A stretch of 49,762 nt of DNA from Verrucomicrobiales bacterium. Its GTDB lineage: Bacteria > Verrucomicrobiota > Verrucomicrobiia > Limisphaerales > UBA9464. Positions 8,090 through 17,050 of the stretch are shown here, piece after piece. Location of the stretch: contig JAIXZE010000446.1 of the NCBI GenBank assembly GCA_027489875.1, positions 1 through 49,762 of the forward strand, read 5' to 3'. The first letter of the stretch is position 1; each line of letters starts with the position of its first letter. The translations under genes were made by a program, and so were the position numbers. Below the pieces are notes generated by a model. That model searched no databases. It saw nothing but the letters and a program-made list of their open reading frames with translations, and had not been told where the DNA came from.

Positions 8090-8716
8090 ATGGCCCACGA
8101 ACTCGCCCCGCTCCCGTATCCCAAGGAAGCCCTCGAACCCCATCTCGACACCGCCACGATGGAGATCCACCACGGCCGCCATCACAAGGCCTACGTGGAC
8201 AACCTCAACAAGGCCATCGCCGGCAACGCCGCCCTCGAAGCCAAGTCCATCGAGGCCCTGATCGCCGATCTTCCCTCCGTTCCCGACAACATCCGCGGCC
8301 CGGTCCGCAACAACGGCGGCGGTCACTGGAACCACACCTTCTTCTGGAACCTCCTGGCCCCCGGCAAGGGCGGCACGCCCACGGGCGAACTCGCCGCGGC
8401 CATCGCCGCCACGTTTGGTTCCTTCGACACCTTCAAGGAGAAGTTTGAAGCCGGTGGCATCGGCCGCTTCGGCTCCGGATGGGTCTGGCTCGTCGTCAAC
8501 GGCGGCAAGCTCGAGATCGTCTCCACGCCCAACCAGGACAACCCCCTCATGGGCAAGACCCTGTCCGGCGTCGAAGGCAAGCCCATCCTCGGTGTCGACG
8601 TGTGGGAACACGCCTACTACCTCAAGTACCAGAACAAGCGCGCCGACTACCTCAAGGCGCTCTGGAACGTCGTGAACTGGGACAAGGTCGCCGCCCTGTA
8701 CGCCGCGGCCAAGTAA
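8090..8716 (+). CDS. sodA: Superoxide dismutase, Mn-type by signature
   Basis: A protein of 208 residues that converts superoxide to oxygen and peroxide in the cytoplasm. I start it at [17 protein letters not shown], the normal family N-terminus. Metal ligands by homology are H27 ([12 protein letters not shown]), H82 (WNHTFFW), D170 and H174 (DVWEHAYYL). Residues that separate the metal types are GGGHWNH, where a Gly precedes rather than the Gln of Fe enzymes, and Gln149 in NQDNPLMG. Both favour manganese, although cambialistic members exist. There is no signal peptide. The gene stands alone and ends in a strong hairpin terminator. Upstream sequence is repeat-rich and I see no clear ribosome binding site. 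Confidence 0.95.
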   Translation: MAHELAPLPYPKEALEPHLDTATMEIHHGRHHKAYVDNLNKAIAGNAALEAKSIEALIADLPSVPDNIRGPVRNNGGGHWNHTFFWNLLAPGKGGTPTGELAAAIAATFGSFDTFKEKFEAGGIGRFGSGWVWLVVNGGKLEIVSTPNQDNPLMGKTLSGVEGKPILGVDVWEHAYYLKYQNKRADYLKALWNVVNWDKVAALYAAAK

Positions 8717-8733
8717 CCGGCCCTTCCGTCCAC

Positions 8734-8779
8734 AAAACCCCGCCCGCACCGGCAACCGCCGACTGCGCGCGGGGTTTTT
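8734..8779. terminator. Bidirectional rho-independent terminator between sod and pgi
   Basis: AAAACCCCGC (8734-8743) pairs with GCGGGGTTTT (8769-8778), followed by one more T. Read in either direction the stem ends in a T tract, so it can stop both sod transcripts and the converging pgi transcript. Confidence 0.85.
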
Positions 8780-8793
8780 GCGTTCAACGACAC

Positions 8794-10377
8794 TCACCCG
8801 CGGAACTGCGTGGCCACACCGGCCCCGCCCGTCCGCGTGATGCGCCCGTTGGCGGCGAGGTGGCTCAGGATTTTGAACAAGGCCTCCGCCGCATCGGGCG
8901 TCCCCAGCGCTGCCGCCAGGTCACCCGCCGTGTAAGCCGTGGCCGTATCGTGCTTCAGCCGGTCCACCGCCTTCCGCTGCAACGCCAGCACCACCGACGC
9001 CGCCTTCTTCCCGGCTTCCACGCCCGGCTGGTGATACGCGTTGATCCGCACCAGCGACGCGTACAACCCGACCGCCCGCTCGAACAGTGCGATCAACGCT
9101 CCGACCGTCTGGCCGGTGACGCGATCCACCGTGATCGTCAGGCTCTGGCGTCCCTTCTCGTACAACGCATCCCGCGTCCCCAGGAAGAATCCCGAAAGGT
9201 AATCGCCGCTGGTGACGCCCGGCTCCACCTCGATGCCGGAACCATTGCGATCCGACAGCACCTCGATGAACACCGCGAAGAAGTTGAGCACGCCCTCCCG
9301 CAACTGCTGCACGTACGCGTGCTGATCGGTCGAACCCTTGTTGCCGTACACGGCCAGGCCCTGGTTCACCACGCGCCCGTCGAGGTCGAGTTCCTTCCCG
9401 AGCGATTCCATCACCAACTGCTGGAGGTACCGCGAGAACAGTTCCAGCCGATCCTTGTACGGCAGCACCACCATGTCCTTGGAACCGCGGCCCTCCCCGA
9501 GGAAGTACCACGCCAAGGCAAGCTGCGCCGCCGGGTTCTGCTTCAGGTCCGCCACCCGCGTCTGTGCGTCACAGGCCCGGGCACCTTCCAGGATTCCAGC
9601 GATGTCCAACCCCTGCAGCGCCGCCGGCAGGAGGCCCACCGCGCTCGTCACGCTCGTCCGGCCGCCGACCCAATCCCACATCGGGAACCGACGCAGCCAG
9701 CCTTCGGCGACCGCCGTCTTGTCGAGGTTGCTGCCCGCGCCCGTCACGGCCACCGCGTGCTTCGCGAAAACCAATCCCGCGTCCGCATACGCCGCCGCCG
9801 CTTCCAGCATGCCGTTGCGGGTCTCGGGCGTTCCACCCGACTTCGAGATCACCACGCACAGCGTCCGACCCAACCGACCGTCGAGCCGCGCGAGGACACG
9901 GTCCAAGCCGTCCGGATCCGTGTTGTCGAAGAAGTGCGGCGTCAACCGATCGGTCGTCGGCTGGCCCAGCGCGTTGGCGACAAACTGGGGTCCCAGCGCA
10001 CTGCCGCCGATGCCGATCACGAGCACCTCGGTGAACGTCCCGCCTTGACCGGCAACGATCCCGGCGTGCACGTCCGCGGCAAAGGCCTTCACCGCCTCGA
10101 CGGTCTGCTCGATCTCGGTGCGCAATGCGGGGGTTGGGGCCAGCGCCGGGGCGCGCAACCAGTAATGGCCCACCATCCGCTGCTCGTCCGGATTCGCGAT
10201 CGCCCCCTTCTCCAGGGCTTCCATGGCGGCGAACGCCTGCTTCAACGGGGTTTCCATCGTGGACAGGAACCCGTCCGGAAAATCAACCCGGCTCAGGTCC
10301 AGGGCCAGACCCGCGGCAGGAAACTCGGTGTAGGTCTGCTGGAATCGCGCCCAGAGCGCAGCTTTTGAAAGTGGCAT
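8794..10377 (-). CDS. pgi: Glucose-6-phosphate isomerase
   Basis: A cytoplasmic glycolytic enzyme of 527 residues interconverting glucose-6-phosphate and fructose-6-phosphate. The SIS-fold sugar-phosphate site is visible as [14 protein letters not shown] and [11 protein letters not shown]. The second signature is [15 protein letters not shown] with the catalytic His in it. Other conserved blocks are [21 protein letters not shown] and [25 protein letters not shown] in pieces. The ATG is supported by GAGG 6 bases upstream. The length fits the roughly 530-550-residue bacterial type. It converges on sod and shares its terminator. Upstream is a tandem repeat array rather than a co-transcribed gene, so it is probably monocistronic. 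Confidence 0.96.
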   Translation of the reverse strand: MPLSKAALWARFQQTYTEFPAAGLALDLSRVDFPDGFLSTMETPLKQAFAAMEALEKGAIANPDEQRMVGHYWLRAPALAPTPALRTEIEQTVEAVKAFAADVHAGIVAGQGGTFTEVLVIGIGGSALGPQFVANALGQPTTDRLTPHFFDNTDPDGLDRVLARLDGRLGRTLCVVISKSGGTPETRNGMLEAAAAYADAGLVFAKHAVAVTGAGSNLDKTAVAEGWLRRFPMWDWVGGRTSVTSAVGLLPAALQGLDIAGILEGARACDAQTRVADLKQNPAAQLALAWYFLGEGRGSKDMVVLPYKDRLELFSRYLQQLVMESLGKELDLDGRVVNQGLAVYGNKGSTDQHAYVQQLREGVLNFFAVFIEVLSDRNGSGIEVEPGVTSGDYLSGFFLGTRDALYEKGRQSLTITVDRVTGQTVGALIALFERAVGLYASLVRINAYHQPGVEAGKKAASVVLALQRKAVDRLKHDTATAYTAGDLAAALGTPDAAEALFKILSHLAANGRITRTGGAGVATQFRG

Positions 10378-10444
10378 GTGAATCCTCGGTTCGGCGGCAT
10401 CGACCGCACGCCTGCCAACCTACGCACATCCCGCGCAGGTTTCC

Positions 10445-10666
10445 AGCTGTAGGCCGCGTGCCCCCACGCGGCGCTTCACGACCTCCGCCGGGTGAGGGCA
10501 CCCGGCCTTCACCTTCCTAGCTGTAGGCCGCGTGCCCCCACGCGGCGTTCCTTGACCCCCGCCGGGTGAGGGCACCCGGCCTTCACCTTCCTAGCTGTAG
10601 GCCGCGTGCCCCCACGCGGCGTTTCACGACCTCCGCCGGGTGAGGGCACCCGGCCTTCACTTCCCA
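10445..10666. repeat. Three tandem copies of a 74-base palindromic repeat
   Basis: Units start at 10445, 10519 and 10593, an exact 74-base period. Each contains two inverted repeats: GCCGCGTGCCCCCACGCGGC and CCGGGTGAGGGCACCCGG. Copies differ at only a few positions between the two hairpins. Single or partial copies occur at 29638-29700, near 7903, near 4510 and near 38868. There are no spacers of unique sequence, so it is not a CRISPR array. Confidence 0.93.
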
Positions 10667-10667
10667 C

Positions 10668-11678
10668 TCAGCGGAGCCCTTCCTCCAAGATCTCGTACGC
10701 CCGTCCACGCTGTTCGGGTGGGAACCGATGGGGTCCCTCCGGATGCACCACTTCAGGAGCCACACCACCCTCGGCCCAACGCGGCCGCGCCTTCTCCACC
10801 ACGCGGTCCACGCTCTGCCACCGGAAGTTCGAATCCCCCTTCGGCGCGCTGATGAACACCCGCCGCGGCGCGATGGCACCGAGCACATCGTCGAAGTCAA
10901 AAGGCAACGCCTCCAACCGCCCGCGATACGCCAGCAACCCCGGCATGTACCGCAGCTGGCACCAGCCGCGTTCCTCAGCCCACACCGCCGGATTGCCGTC
11001 GTAGTAATCCCGGAACGAGTCGAAGCCGCAGCTGGTCACCACCACGCGGATCCGTTCGTCGAAGGCCGCCGTGAACAACCCGTTGTGCCCGCCCAGCGAA
11101 TGACCGATCGACCCGAAGCCGCGGTTCGTGGACACGAACGGCAGCGACGCCAGCAGGTCCAAGCCGCGCACGTTGTCCCAGACCGCCTTCATCGTCCCGC
11201 TTTCGAAGCCGAGACCGCGAACGTCCGGTTGGTGATCCGCGAGCAACGGATACGCCGGTGCCAGCACCACGAACCCGCGCTTCACCAGTTCCACACCGTA
11301 GGCGTCATCGGGAGAATTCCCGAGACCCACCACCACCTTCCGTCCTGCCGCATGCGTCTGGTGCAACCCCAGCACGGCCGGGTGACGCGTGCCATTGGTC
11401 AGCGCGGATTCCGGGAACATCAGGTACGCAGGAACCGCGGCTCCCGGCTGGCTCTCGTACGTCAGGTCCCGCAACACCCAGCCGTCCCGACGCACCTCCG
11501 AAAGCACCACCACCTTGGGAACGTCGCGCGGTCCCGACGGCATGCGGCCCATCACCGATTCCATGGCGCGCAGGGATTCCGCGCGGGTCCGTAGCGCCGC
11601 AGACGCCGACTGCCCCTGCGTCGGCAGGGCCACGAACACAGCGCACAGCAACGCCCACACTGCTCCGGGAACGTTCAC
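10668..11678 (-). CDS. Secreted alpha/beta hydrolase (esterase-like)
   Basis: A protein of 336 residues with an N-terminal signal peptide (VWALLCAVFVALPTQGQSASA), so it is exported. The alpha/beta hydrolase core shows the nucleophile elbow GHSLGGHNG, a candidate acid in SAPKGDSNF and a candidate His in HPEGPHRFP, in the right order. HPAVLGLHQTHAAGRK supplies the oxyanion-side motif. It resembles acetyl-xylan-esterase or dienelactone-hydrolase relatives common in polysaccharide-degrading Verrucomicrobiota. The start is GTG and overlaps the stop of the upstream oxidoreductase by 4 bases (GTGA), so the two are co-expressed. The substrate is not evident; an acylated sugar would fit the partner gene, but that is inference. 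Confidence 0.85.
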   Translation of the reverse strand: MNVPGAVWALLCAVFVALPTQGQSASAALRTRAESLRAMESVMGRMPSGPRDVPKVVVLSEVRRDGWVLRDLTYESQPGAAVPAYLMFPESALTNGTRHPAVLGLHQTHAAGRKVVVGLGNSPDDAYGVELVKRGFVVLAPAYPLLADHQPDVRGLGFESGTMKAVWDNVRGLDLLASLPFVSTNRGFGSIGHSLGGHNGLFTAAFDERIRVVVTSCGFDSFRDYYDGNPAVWAEERGWCQLRYMPGLLAYRGRLEALPFDFDDVLGAIAPRRVFISAPKGDSNFRWQSVDRVVEKARPRWAEGGVAPEVVHPEGPHRFPPEQRGRAYEILEEGLR

Positions 11679-12748
11679 AACTTCACCGTCCGCCCGGTTG
11701 CCGCACTCTTCACCGCGGCATCCACGATCTCCTGGCCAATGCGGCTGATCGGGAGGCTGACCGGTCCCTGCAAGGGTTCGCCCCTATCGAGGCAATGCAG
11801 CAGGTATTCCACCGGATTCCGGTGCGGTGCCTTGGGCAAGGGGGCCGCGACCATCGCGGGCTTCGGCCGACGCCGCGTCTGCACCGTCACGAAGGCCTCG
11901 TAATCGTCGCTGCGGATGGTTCCCTCCGTGCCCGCGATCACGAACCCGCACGACGGCTGCGGCGGGATCGTCCACGGATCGGTGAAGGTTCCCCACCGGG
12001 TCTCGAACTTCGACAACCCATGGGCGTACCGGGCCACCACGATGGAGTGTTCGTCGACCTCCAACCCCGGCGGCTGGTCCACCACCGCGGTCACATCGAT
12101 CGGCCGGCGTCCGCCCTGGTACCACGTCCCCAGCGTCGTGCCGTAGCCGAGGTAATCGAGCAGGGAACCGCCGCCATGCTTCCGCTGGTAAAACCAGGAA
12201 TGGGGTTTCTCCGCGGCCACCTGTTCGGCCGTCTTCTCATGCTTGTCCGCGCCGTGCCACAACGGCCCGCGGTTGCCGCCGAAATGCCAGACGTTCAACA
12301 CCTCGCCGATCACCCCCGACTGCACCAGATCGTGGGCCTTCCGATGCGACCGCAGCCATTGCAGCGGCCAGTTGATCATCAGCGTCCGATCCTTCGGCAT
12401 CGCCTTGATCATCGCATCGGCCTCCTTGAGCGAGGCGGCGAAGGGCTTTTCCACGATGAGATGGGCACCGGCCGGGGCCACGCGCCGCACCCACTCGCCG
12501 TGACTGGACGCCGCCGGGCACAGGATCACCACGTCCGGCCGGGTCTTTTCGAGGCACTCGGCCTCATTCGTGAACACCCGGTCCCGCGGGATCCGGAGCT
12601 TGCGCACGGCTTCTTCCATCCGCGCGGGCTGCTCGTCCGAAATCCCCACCAACTCGACCTGCGGATGCTCCACCGCCATGCGGAGGAGATCCCCCATGTG
12701 AAAGTGGTCGAAGTTGATGCCGGCAATCTTCCAAACGCGCTTTTTCAT
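11675..12748 (-). CDS. Gfo/Idh/MocA family oxidoreductase
   Basis: I start this at MKKRVWKIAGINF (ATG at 12746-12748), giving 357 residues; a start at 12778 is also possible. The N-terminal Rossmann fold opens with KIAGINFDHFHMGDL rather than the usual GxGxxG, a variant glycine pattern. The catalytic-lysine motif of the family is clear (AHLIVEKPFAASLKEAD, EKP). The C-terminal half has HKAHDLVQSGVIGEVLNVWHFGGNRGP and GGGSLLDYLGYG, typical for sugar or polyol dehydrogenases. There is no signal peptide in this reading. It is the first gene of a two-gene operon with the secreted hydrolase (GTGA overlap). The substrate is unknown. Confidence 0.9.
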   Translation of the reverse strand: MKKRVWKIAGINFDHFHMGDLLRMAVEHPQVELVGISDEQPARMEEAVRKLRIPRDRVFTNEAECLEKTRPDVVILCPAASSHGEWVRRVAPAGAHLIVEKPFAASLKEADAMIKAMPKDRTLMINWPLQWLRSHRKAHDLVQSGVIGEVLNVWHFGGNRGPLWHGADKHEKTAEQVAAEKPHSWFYQRKHGGGSLLDYLGYGTTLGTWYQGGRRPIDVTAVVDQPPGLEVDEHSIVVARYAHGLSKFETRWGTFTDPWTIPPQPSCGFVIAGTEGTIRSDDYEAFVTVQTRRRPKPAMVAAPLPKAPHRNPVEYLLHCLDRGEPLQGPVSLPISRIGQEIVDAAVKSAATGRTVKL

Positions 12749-12843
12749 CGGGATCGACAAGGCTGGCGCACGAACCATCAATGGCAAGCCTTGAGGGAAC
12801 GGGAAGCGGAACGGGGGGCATCGGGACAGGGGCCCCAACTCAA

Positions 12844-12918
12844 ACGGGGTGGCGACGTCTTCATCGCCCTGAGCCTGGGCCGCAAGAGGGCGATGAGGAC
12901 GTCGCCGCCCCGTTGCAG
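12844..12918. repeat. GTCGCC palindrome-family element
   Basis: Left arm ACGGGGTGGCGACGTCTTC, right arm GGCGATGAGGACGTCGCCGCCCCGT, with a loop of about 20 bases. It fills most of the gap between the oxidoreductase gene and the small ORF behind kup, where it could attenuate read-through. Confidence 0.8.
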
Positions 12919-12925
12919 GGGGGCG

Positions 12926-13129
12926 TCAGGGCAGGTTCGCGATGATCGGTTCCACCAGTTCGGCACCCTTCAGCAACCGGCAGAACTCCTTCTTCGTGGC
13001 CTCGTGGTGCGTGCCTTCACCGGACTCGCGGTTCTTGAGCTTCTTGTAGCCCACCTTGAGCCGTTCGAGATGAACGACCCGGATGAGCTCGCCGTCCGCC
13101 TTCCAGATCTGTCCTTGCTGCAGTTTCAC
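12926..13129 (-). CDS. Small conserved-looking hypothetical protein
   Basis: A protein of 67 residues, GTG start (MKLQQGQIWKADGELIRVV). It is charged and compact, with no signal or membrane segment. The first part looks like a small beta-barrel (QGQIWKADGELIRVVHLERLKVGYKKL). The tail HHEATKKEFCRLLKGAELVEPI has the K-x-EF-x-RLLK-x-A-x-L pattern I associate with short verrucomicrobial proteins of unknown function. It lies 49 bases behind kup on the same strand and may be on its transcript. I cannot assign a function. Confidence 0.65.
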   Translation of the reverse strand: MKLQQGQIWKADGELIRVVHLERLKVGYKKLKNRESGEGTHHEATKKEFCRLLKGAELVEPIIANLP

Positions 13130-13178
13130 GGCGCAAGGCTGCCCCTGCGCCGCGCGCCTGACCAGCCCAGACCCGGGC

Positions 13179-15071
13179 CTAGATCTCGACCTGCATCCCC
13201 AGCTCGACCACCCGGTTCGCCGGCAGCCGGAAGAATGCCGTCGCGCTCTGCGCGTTCCGGGCCATCACCGCGAACAGGTGTTCCCGCCACAACGCCATCC
13301 CCGCCTTTCTCGCCGGGATGATGGTCTCGCGGCTGAGGAAGAACGTGGTCTCGGTCTCCTTGAACTCCAAGCCCCGCGCCGCGCACGTCGCCAGCACCGA
13401 GGGCACATCCGGATCCTCGAAGAACCCGAAACGCGCCCGCACCCGCCAGAACCCATGCGGCAACTTCTCGATCTCGACGCGCTCGTCGTCCGCCACCCGC
13501 GGATCCTCGTCGACCTGGATCGTGAGGAACACGATCCGGCGGTGCAGCACCTTGTTGTGCTTCAGGTTGTGCAACAGGGCCAGCGGCGTGCCGTCCGAGT
13601 TGCCCGCCATGTAGACGGCCGTGCCTTCCACCCGCGACGGTTGCCGCCGCTCGATGCTCTCGATGAACTTGTCCGCCGGAATCGAACTCGACCGCACCCG
13701 CTCCCACAGCAGTTGGCGTCCGCGTTTCCAGGTGGCCATCAAGGTGAAGAGGGCGACGCCCACCGCCAGCGGGAACCATCCGCCATGCGCGATCTTCAGG
13801 GCATTGGCACCAAAGAACGCCATTTCGATGATGAACGCCGGGATGCAGACGCTGGCGGAGAGCCACCAGGACCAGTTCCACAGCCGCCGCGCCGCGAAAT
13901 AGAACAACAGCGTGGTGATGCCCATCGTCAGCGTCACCGCGATGCCGTACGCCGCCGCGAGATTCGAGGACGAGCGGAACTCCAGCACCAGTCCAAGGCA
14001 GGCGATGGCGAGGGCCATGTTCACCTGCGGGAGGTAGATCTGCCCGCGTTCCCGCTCGGAGGTGTGCTCGATCGCCAACCGCGGGATGTACCCCAGCTGG
14101 ATCCCCTGCATGGTGAGCGAAAACGCTCCGCTGATCAGCGCCTGCGACGCGATCACCGCCGCCGCCGTGGCCAATGCCACCAACGGAATCAACGCCCACT
14201 TCGGTGCGAGGTTGTAGAACGGATTCTGCGCGAGGCTGGGATCCTGCAGCAGGAGGGCTCCCTGCCCGAGGTAGTTCAAGGTGAGCGCCGGCAACACCAT
14301 GATGAACCACGCCATCCGGATGGGACGCCGCCCAAAATGACCCATGTCCGCATACAGCGCCTCGCCACCCGTCACCACCAGGAACACGGATCCAAGGATC
14401 GGGAACACATGCCACTGTCCGGTCGCCAGGAATCGCACCGCATGCCAGGGATTCAGCGCGGACAAGACCCCGGGCGCGTTCAGGATTGCCCGCACGCCCA
14501 GCACACTGATCACGGCGAACCACACGATCATGATCGGCCCGAACACCCTTCCCACCGCTCCGGTCCCTGCCCGTTGTGCCAGAAAGAGTCCGGTCAGGAT
14601 CACCAAGGTGATCGGCACCACCGCCTTGTCCAATTTCGGGGTCAGGACATTCAACCCTTCCACCGCTCCCAGCACCGAGACCGCCGGGGTGATCATGCCA
14701 TCGCCATACAGCAGCGCCGCGCCGAACAACCCCAAACCAATCATCACCCCCGCTCCCCGGGTGCGCCCTTCTCCGTGCCCGCGCTTCTCCGGAAAGGCCA
14801 GCGACAGCAACGCGAGGATTCCCCCCTCGCCCTTGTTGTCCGCCCGCATCACGAAAACGATGTACTTGATGGAAACGATGAGGATGAGGGACCAGACGAA
14901 GAGGGAAAGGATTCCCAGCACGTTCGCTGGCGTCACCGCCATCTTGTGATGCTCACCAAAGCACTCCCGCAAGGCGTACAGCGGGCTCGTTCCAATATCT
15001 CCATAGACGACGCCAAGCGCCGCCAGCGTCAGCCCCGCCAGACGCAACCGACCAGAATTCTCGTTTTGCAT
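13179..15071 (-). CDS. kup: Kup/Trk-D type potassium uptake transporter
   Basis: A polytopic inner-membrane protein of 630 residues that imports K+ with protons. The start is MQNENSGRLRLAGLTLAALG; the frame extends further upstream but only through the riboswitch. The family signature GVVYGDIGTSPLYALRECF is at residues 21-39. About twelve hydrophobic segments follow, with conserved DNKGEGGILALLSL and YGDGMITPAVSVLGAVEGL. The C-terminal cytoplasmic domain ends in NRVVELGMQVEI. A c-di-AMP riboswitch lies in the leader about 185-360 bases upstream, matching the known link between Kup, K+ homeostasis and c-di-AMP. A 67-residue ORF follows 49 bases downstream. Confidence 0.97.
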   Translation of the reverse strand: MQNENSGRLRLAGLTLAALGVVYGDIGTSPLYALRECFGEHHKMAVTPANVLGILSLFVWSLILIVSIKYIVFVMRADNKGEGGILALLSLAFPEKRGHGEGRTRGAGVMIGLGLFGAALLYGDGMITPAVSVLGAVEGLNVLTPKLDKAVVPITLVILTGLFLAQRAGTGAVGRVFGPIMIVWFAVISVLGVRAILNAPGVLSALNPWHAVRFLATGQWHVFPILGSVFLVVTGGEALYADMGHFGRRPIRMAWFIMVLPALTLNYLGQGALLLQDPSLAQNPFYNLAPKWALIPLVALATAAAVIASQALISGAFSLTMQGIQLGYIPRLAIEHTSERERGQIYLPQVNMALAIACLGLVLEFRSSSNLAAAYGIAVTLTMGITTLLFYFAARRLWNWSWWLSASVCIPAFIIEMAFFGANALKIAHGGWFPLAVGVALFTLMATWKRGRQLLWERVRSSSIPADKFIESIERRQPSRVEGTAVYMAGNSDGTPLALLHNLKHNKVLHRRIVFLTIQVDEDPRVADDERVEIEKLPHGFWRVRARFGFFEDPDVPSVLATCAARGLEFKETETTFFLSRETIIPARKAGMALWREHLFAVMARNAQSATAFFRLPANRVVELGMQVEI

Positions 15072-15254
15072 GGTGGGGGGGGTCAGTCGTGCTTGGGGTA
15101 CCCCAACCCGGTCCCACCCGGAACGGATGCCCAGTCTGCGGTTTGATTGCCTGTCAGGAGCCAAAGCTCCCGTTGGCGAGTTCCAACTCTTGTTTTCATG
15201 GCGTTCACGGCGGACGTCCCGAAAGGGCAGCATCCGACCGCGATCCAGCGATCT

Positions 15255-15430
15255 GACTCCAGCCCCTTTCCATGCCTGCGAGGTTAGCTGACGGGCTCGG
15301 GCCGAAAGGTGCCCTGGCCGCCGGTTACCCGGCGTCGTACGCCCCGTCCGGCGGCTTTGCGTTGCGGCAATACCACCGGAATCTGGTTCCCCCGCGCCCG
15401 TCAACTCACTGCTGCCGGGCTTCGGCGAAG
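15255..15430 (-). promoter_or_regulatory. c-di-AMP riboswitch (ydaO/yuaA type) in the kup leader
   Basis: On the minus strand the leader contains CCCGAGCCCGTCAGCTAACC followed by TCGCAGGC and GGAAAGGGGC. This is the strongly conserved 3' half of ydaO riboswitches. Some 85 bases upstream is the matching 5' half, GCAGCAGTGAGTTGACGGG followed by CGCGGGGGAACCAG. The element is on the same strand as kup, with about 185 bases of expression platform before the ATG. Known ydaO switches bind two c-di-AMP molecules and usually turn K+ importer genes off. Boundaries are estimates to within about 10 bases. Confidence 0.92.
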
Positions 15431-15490
15431 GCATCGGTATCGCAAAAGCCCCGGTCTTCTGTCAAATGCCCGATTCCCGCGTGCCCCCGC

Positions 15491-15722
15491 TCACAGACGG
15501 GGAGGCGACGTCCCCGTCGCCATCCTCAAAGCCTCTCCCAAAAGGCGATGAAGACATCGCCACCCCACTCACGGACGGGGAGGCGACGTCCACGTCGCCG
15601 TCCTCAAAGCCCTCCCTCAAGGCGATGAAGACATCGCCACCCCACTCACGGACGGGGAGGCGACGTCCACGTCGCCGTCCTCAAAGCCCTTCCCCAAGGC
15701 GATGAACACATCACCCCCCCGG
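15491..15722. repeat. Three tandem 77-78-base units of the GTCGCC palindrome family
   Basis: Units start at 15491, 15569 and 15646. Each reads TCACRGACGGGGAGGCGACG, then TCC, then a CCTCAAAGCC spacer, then GGCGATGAASACATCRCCAC in degenerate form. Each unit can fold as a hairpin. The array sits upstream of the kup riboswitch and of the flavoprotein gene on the other strand, so it separates two divergent promoters. Confidence 0.9.
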
Positions 15723-15804
15723 GCGGAAAGGGCATGGGGCCATTCTCAAGAGGCGCCTGTTCCGGCGTGCCCCCGCCCGGAACGGGCGATACGCTCCAGA
15801 AAAC

Positions 15805-17001
15805 GTGACTCACGAATTCGATGTCATCGTCCTCGGCGGCGGAGCCGCGGGACTGTTCTGCGCCCGCGTCGCCGGCCTCAATGGCCGCTCCGTCGCCGTC
15901 CTGGAACACCAGGCCCGCCTGGGGAACAAGATCCTCATCTCCGGCGGCGGCCGTTGCAATTTCACCAACCTCGGGGCCACCGCCGCCAATTACGTCACCC
16001 ACGGCAGCCCCCATTTTCCAAAGTCCGCCCTCGCCCGCTACACCCCCGCCGAATTCCTCCAGCTCGTCGAAAGCCACGGAATCGCGTGGCACGAACGCAA
16101 GCACCGCCAACTCTTCTGCGATCAGAGCTCCCGCCAGATCCTCGGCATGCTCGAAGCCGAATGCGCCGACGTCGGCGTGCGCATCCACACCCAGTGCCGG
16201 ATCGAGTCCGTCCTCCGCGCCCACCCCTCGGATGTCCGCCCGTGGGAGGTCACCACGTCCAAAGGCACCTTCCGCGCCAGCAGCGTGGTGGTCGCCGTCG
16301 GCGGCCTGTCCTTTCCCAAGCTCGGGGCCACGCCCTTCGGATACGGCATCGCCCGCCAGTTCGGCCTCCGCGTCATCGAACCCCGCCCCGGCCTCGTTCC
16401 CCTGACCTGGCTTCCCGACGATTCCGCGCGCTTCGCCGACCTCAGCGGCGTCGCCATCGAGTGCGAAACCCATGCCGGCGGTGAAACCCCGCGATTCCGC
16501 GAAGCCGTGCTCTTCACCCACCGCGGCCTGAGCGGCCCCGCCATCCTCCAGGTTTCTTCGGTCCGCCAACCGGGCGCACCCATCCACGTCAACCTCCTCC
16601 CCGGAATCGACATTCCCGCCTGGCTGACCGACCGCCAGCGCTGCACGCAGACGCCCCGCCAGGCGCTGCGGACCGTCTGGCCGGATCGCCTCGCGCAGGC
16701 CTGGTGCAGCCGCGGCATTCCCGACCGCCCGCTCGCCCAGTTCTCCCGCAAGGATTTGGAATCCCTCGTCGCCCAACTCGAAGGCTGGACCATCCAACCC
16801 GCCGGCGACGAAGGCTACCCCAAGGCCGAGGTCACGCTGGGCGGCGTCGACACCGCCGAACTTTCCTCCAAAACCCTCGAAAGCCGCTCGGTTCCCGGGC
16901 TGTTCTTCATTGGTGAAGTCGTCGACATCACCGGTTGGCTCGGGGGCTTCAACTTCCAGTGGGCCTGGGCTTCCGGCCACGCCGCCGGATCCGCCGCCTG
17001 A
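15805..17001 (+). CDS. HI0933-family NAD(P)/FAD-dependent oxidoreductase
   Basis: A soluble flavoprotein of 398 residues, GTG start. The FAD-binding Rossmann motif is at the N-terminus (VIVLGGGAAGLFCARVAG), followed by the family block GNKILISGGGRCNFTN and later VVVAVGGLSFPKLGATPFGYGIA. The C-terminal part has AEVTLGGVDTAELSSKTLES and GLFFIGEVVDITGWLGGFN with WAWASGHAAG, all diagnostic of the HI0933/YhiN group (also annotated as aminoacetone oxidase or BaiN-like). The physiological reaction is not established for most members. The next gene on the strand, the H-NOX protein, starts 49 bases later, so they might share a transcript. Confidence 0.92.
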   Translation: MTHEFDVIVLGGGAAGLFCARVAGLNGRSVAVLEHQARLGNKILISGGGRCNFTNLGATAANYVTHGSPHFPKSALARYTPAEFLQLVESHGIAWHERKHRQLFCDQSSRQILGMLEAECADVGVRIHTQCRIESVLRAHPSDVRPWEVTTSKGTFRASSVVVAVGGLSFPKLGATPFGYGIARQFGLRVIEPRPGLVPLTWLPDDSARFADLSGVAIECETHAGGETPRFREAVLFTHRGLSGPAILQVSSVRQPGAPIHVNLLPGIDIPAWLTDRQRCTQTPRQALRTVWPDRLAQAWCSRGIPDRPLAQFSRKDLESLVAQLEGWTIQPAGDEGYPKAEVTLGGVDTAELSSKTLESRSVPGLFFIGEVVDITGWLGGFNFQWAWASGHAAGSAA

Positions 17002-17050
17002 CCCGGAATTTCCATCGCCGTCCCCCCAGCGTCCGTTCTAGTGTCGGGGC

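Noticed and set aside
10445-10666. Possible CRISPR array
   Set aside because: Units of 74 bases follow each other directly with no unique spacers, and there are no cas genes.
15072-15434. N-terminal extension of Kup by about 120 residues
   Set aside because: That stretch encodes the c-di-AMP riboswitch, and the normal Kup N-terminus begins at 15071.
15491-15722. Possible CRISPR array near kup
   Set aside because: The 77-78-base units are tandem copies of a dispersed palindromic element, not repeat-spacer units.
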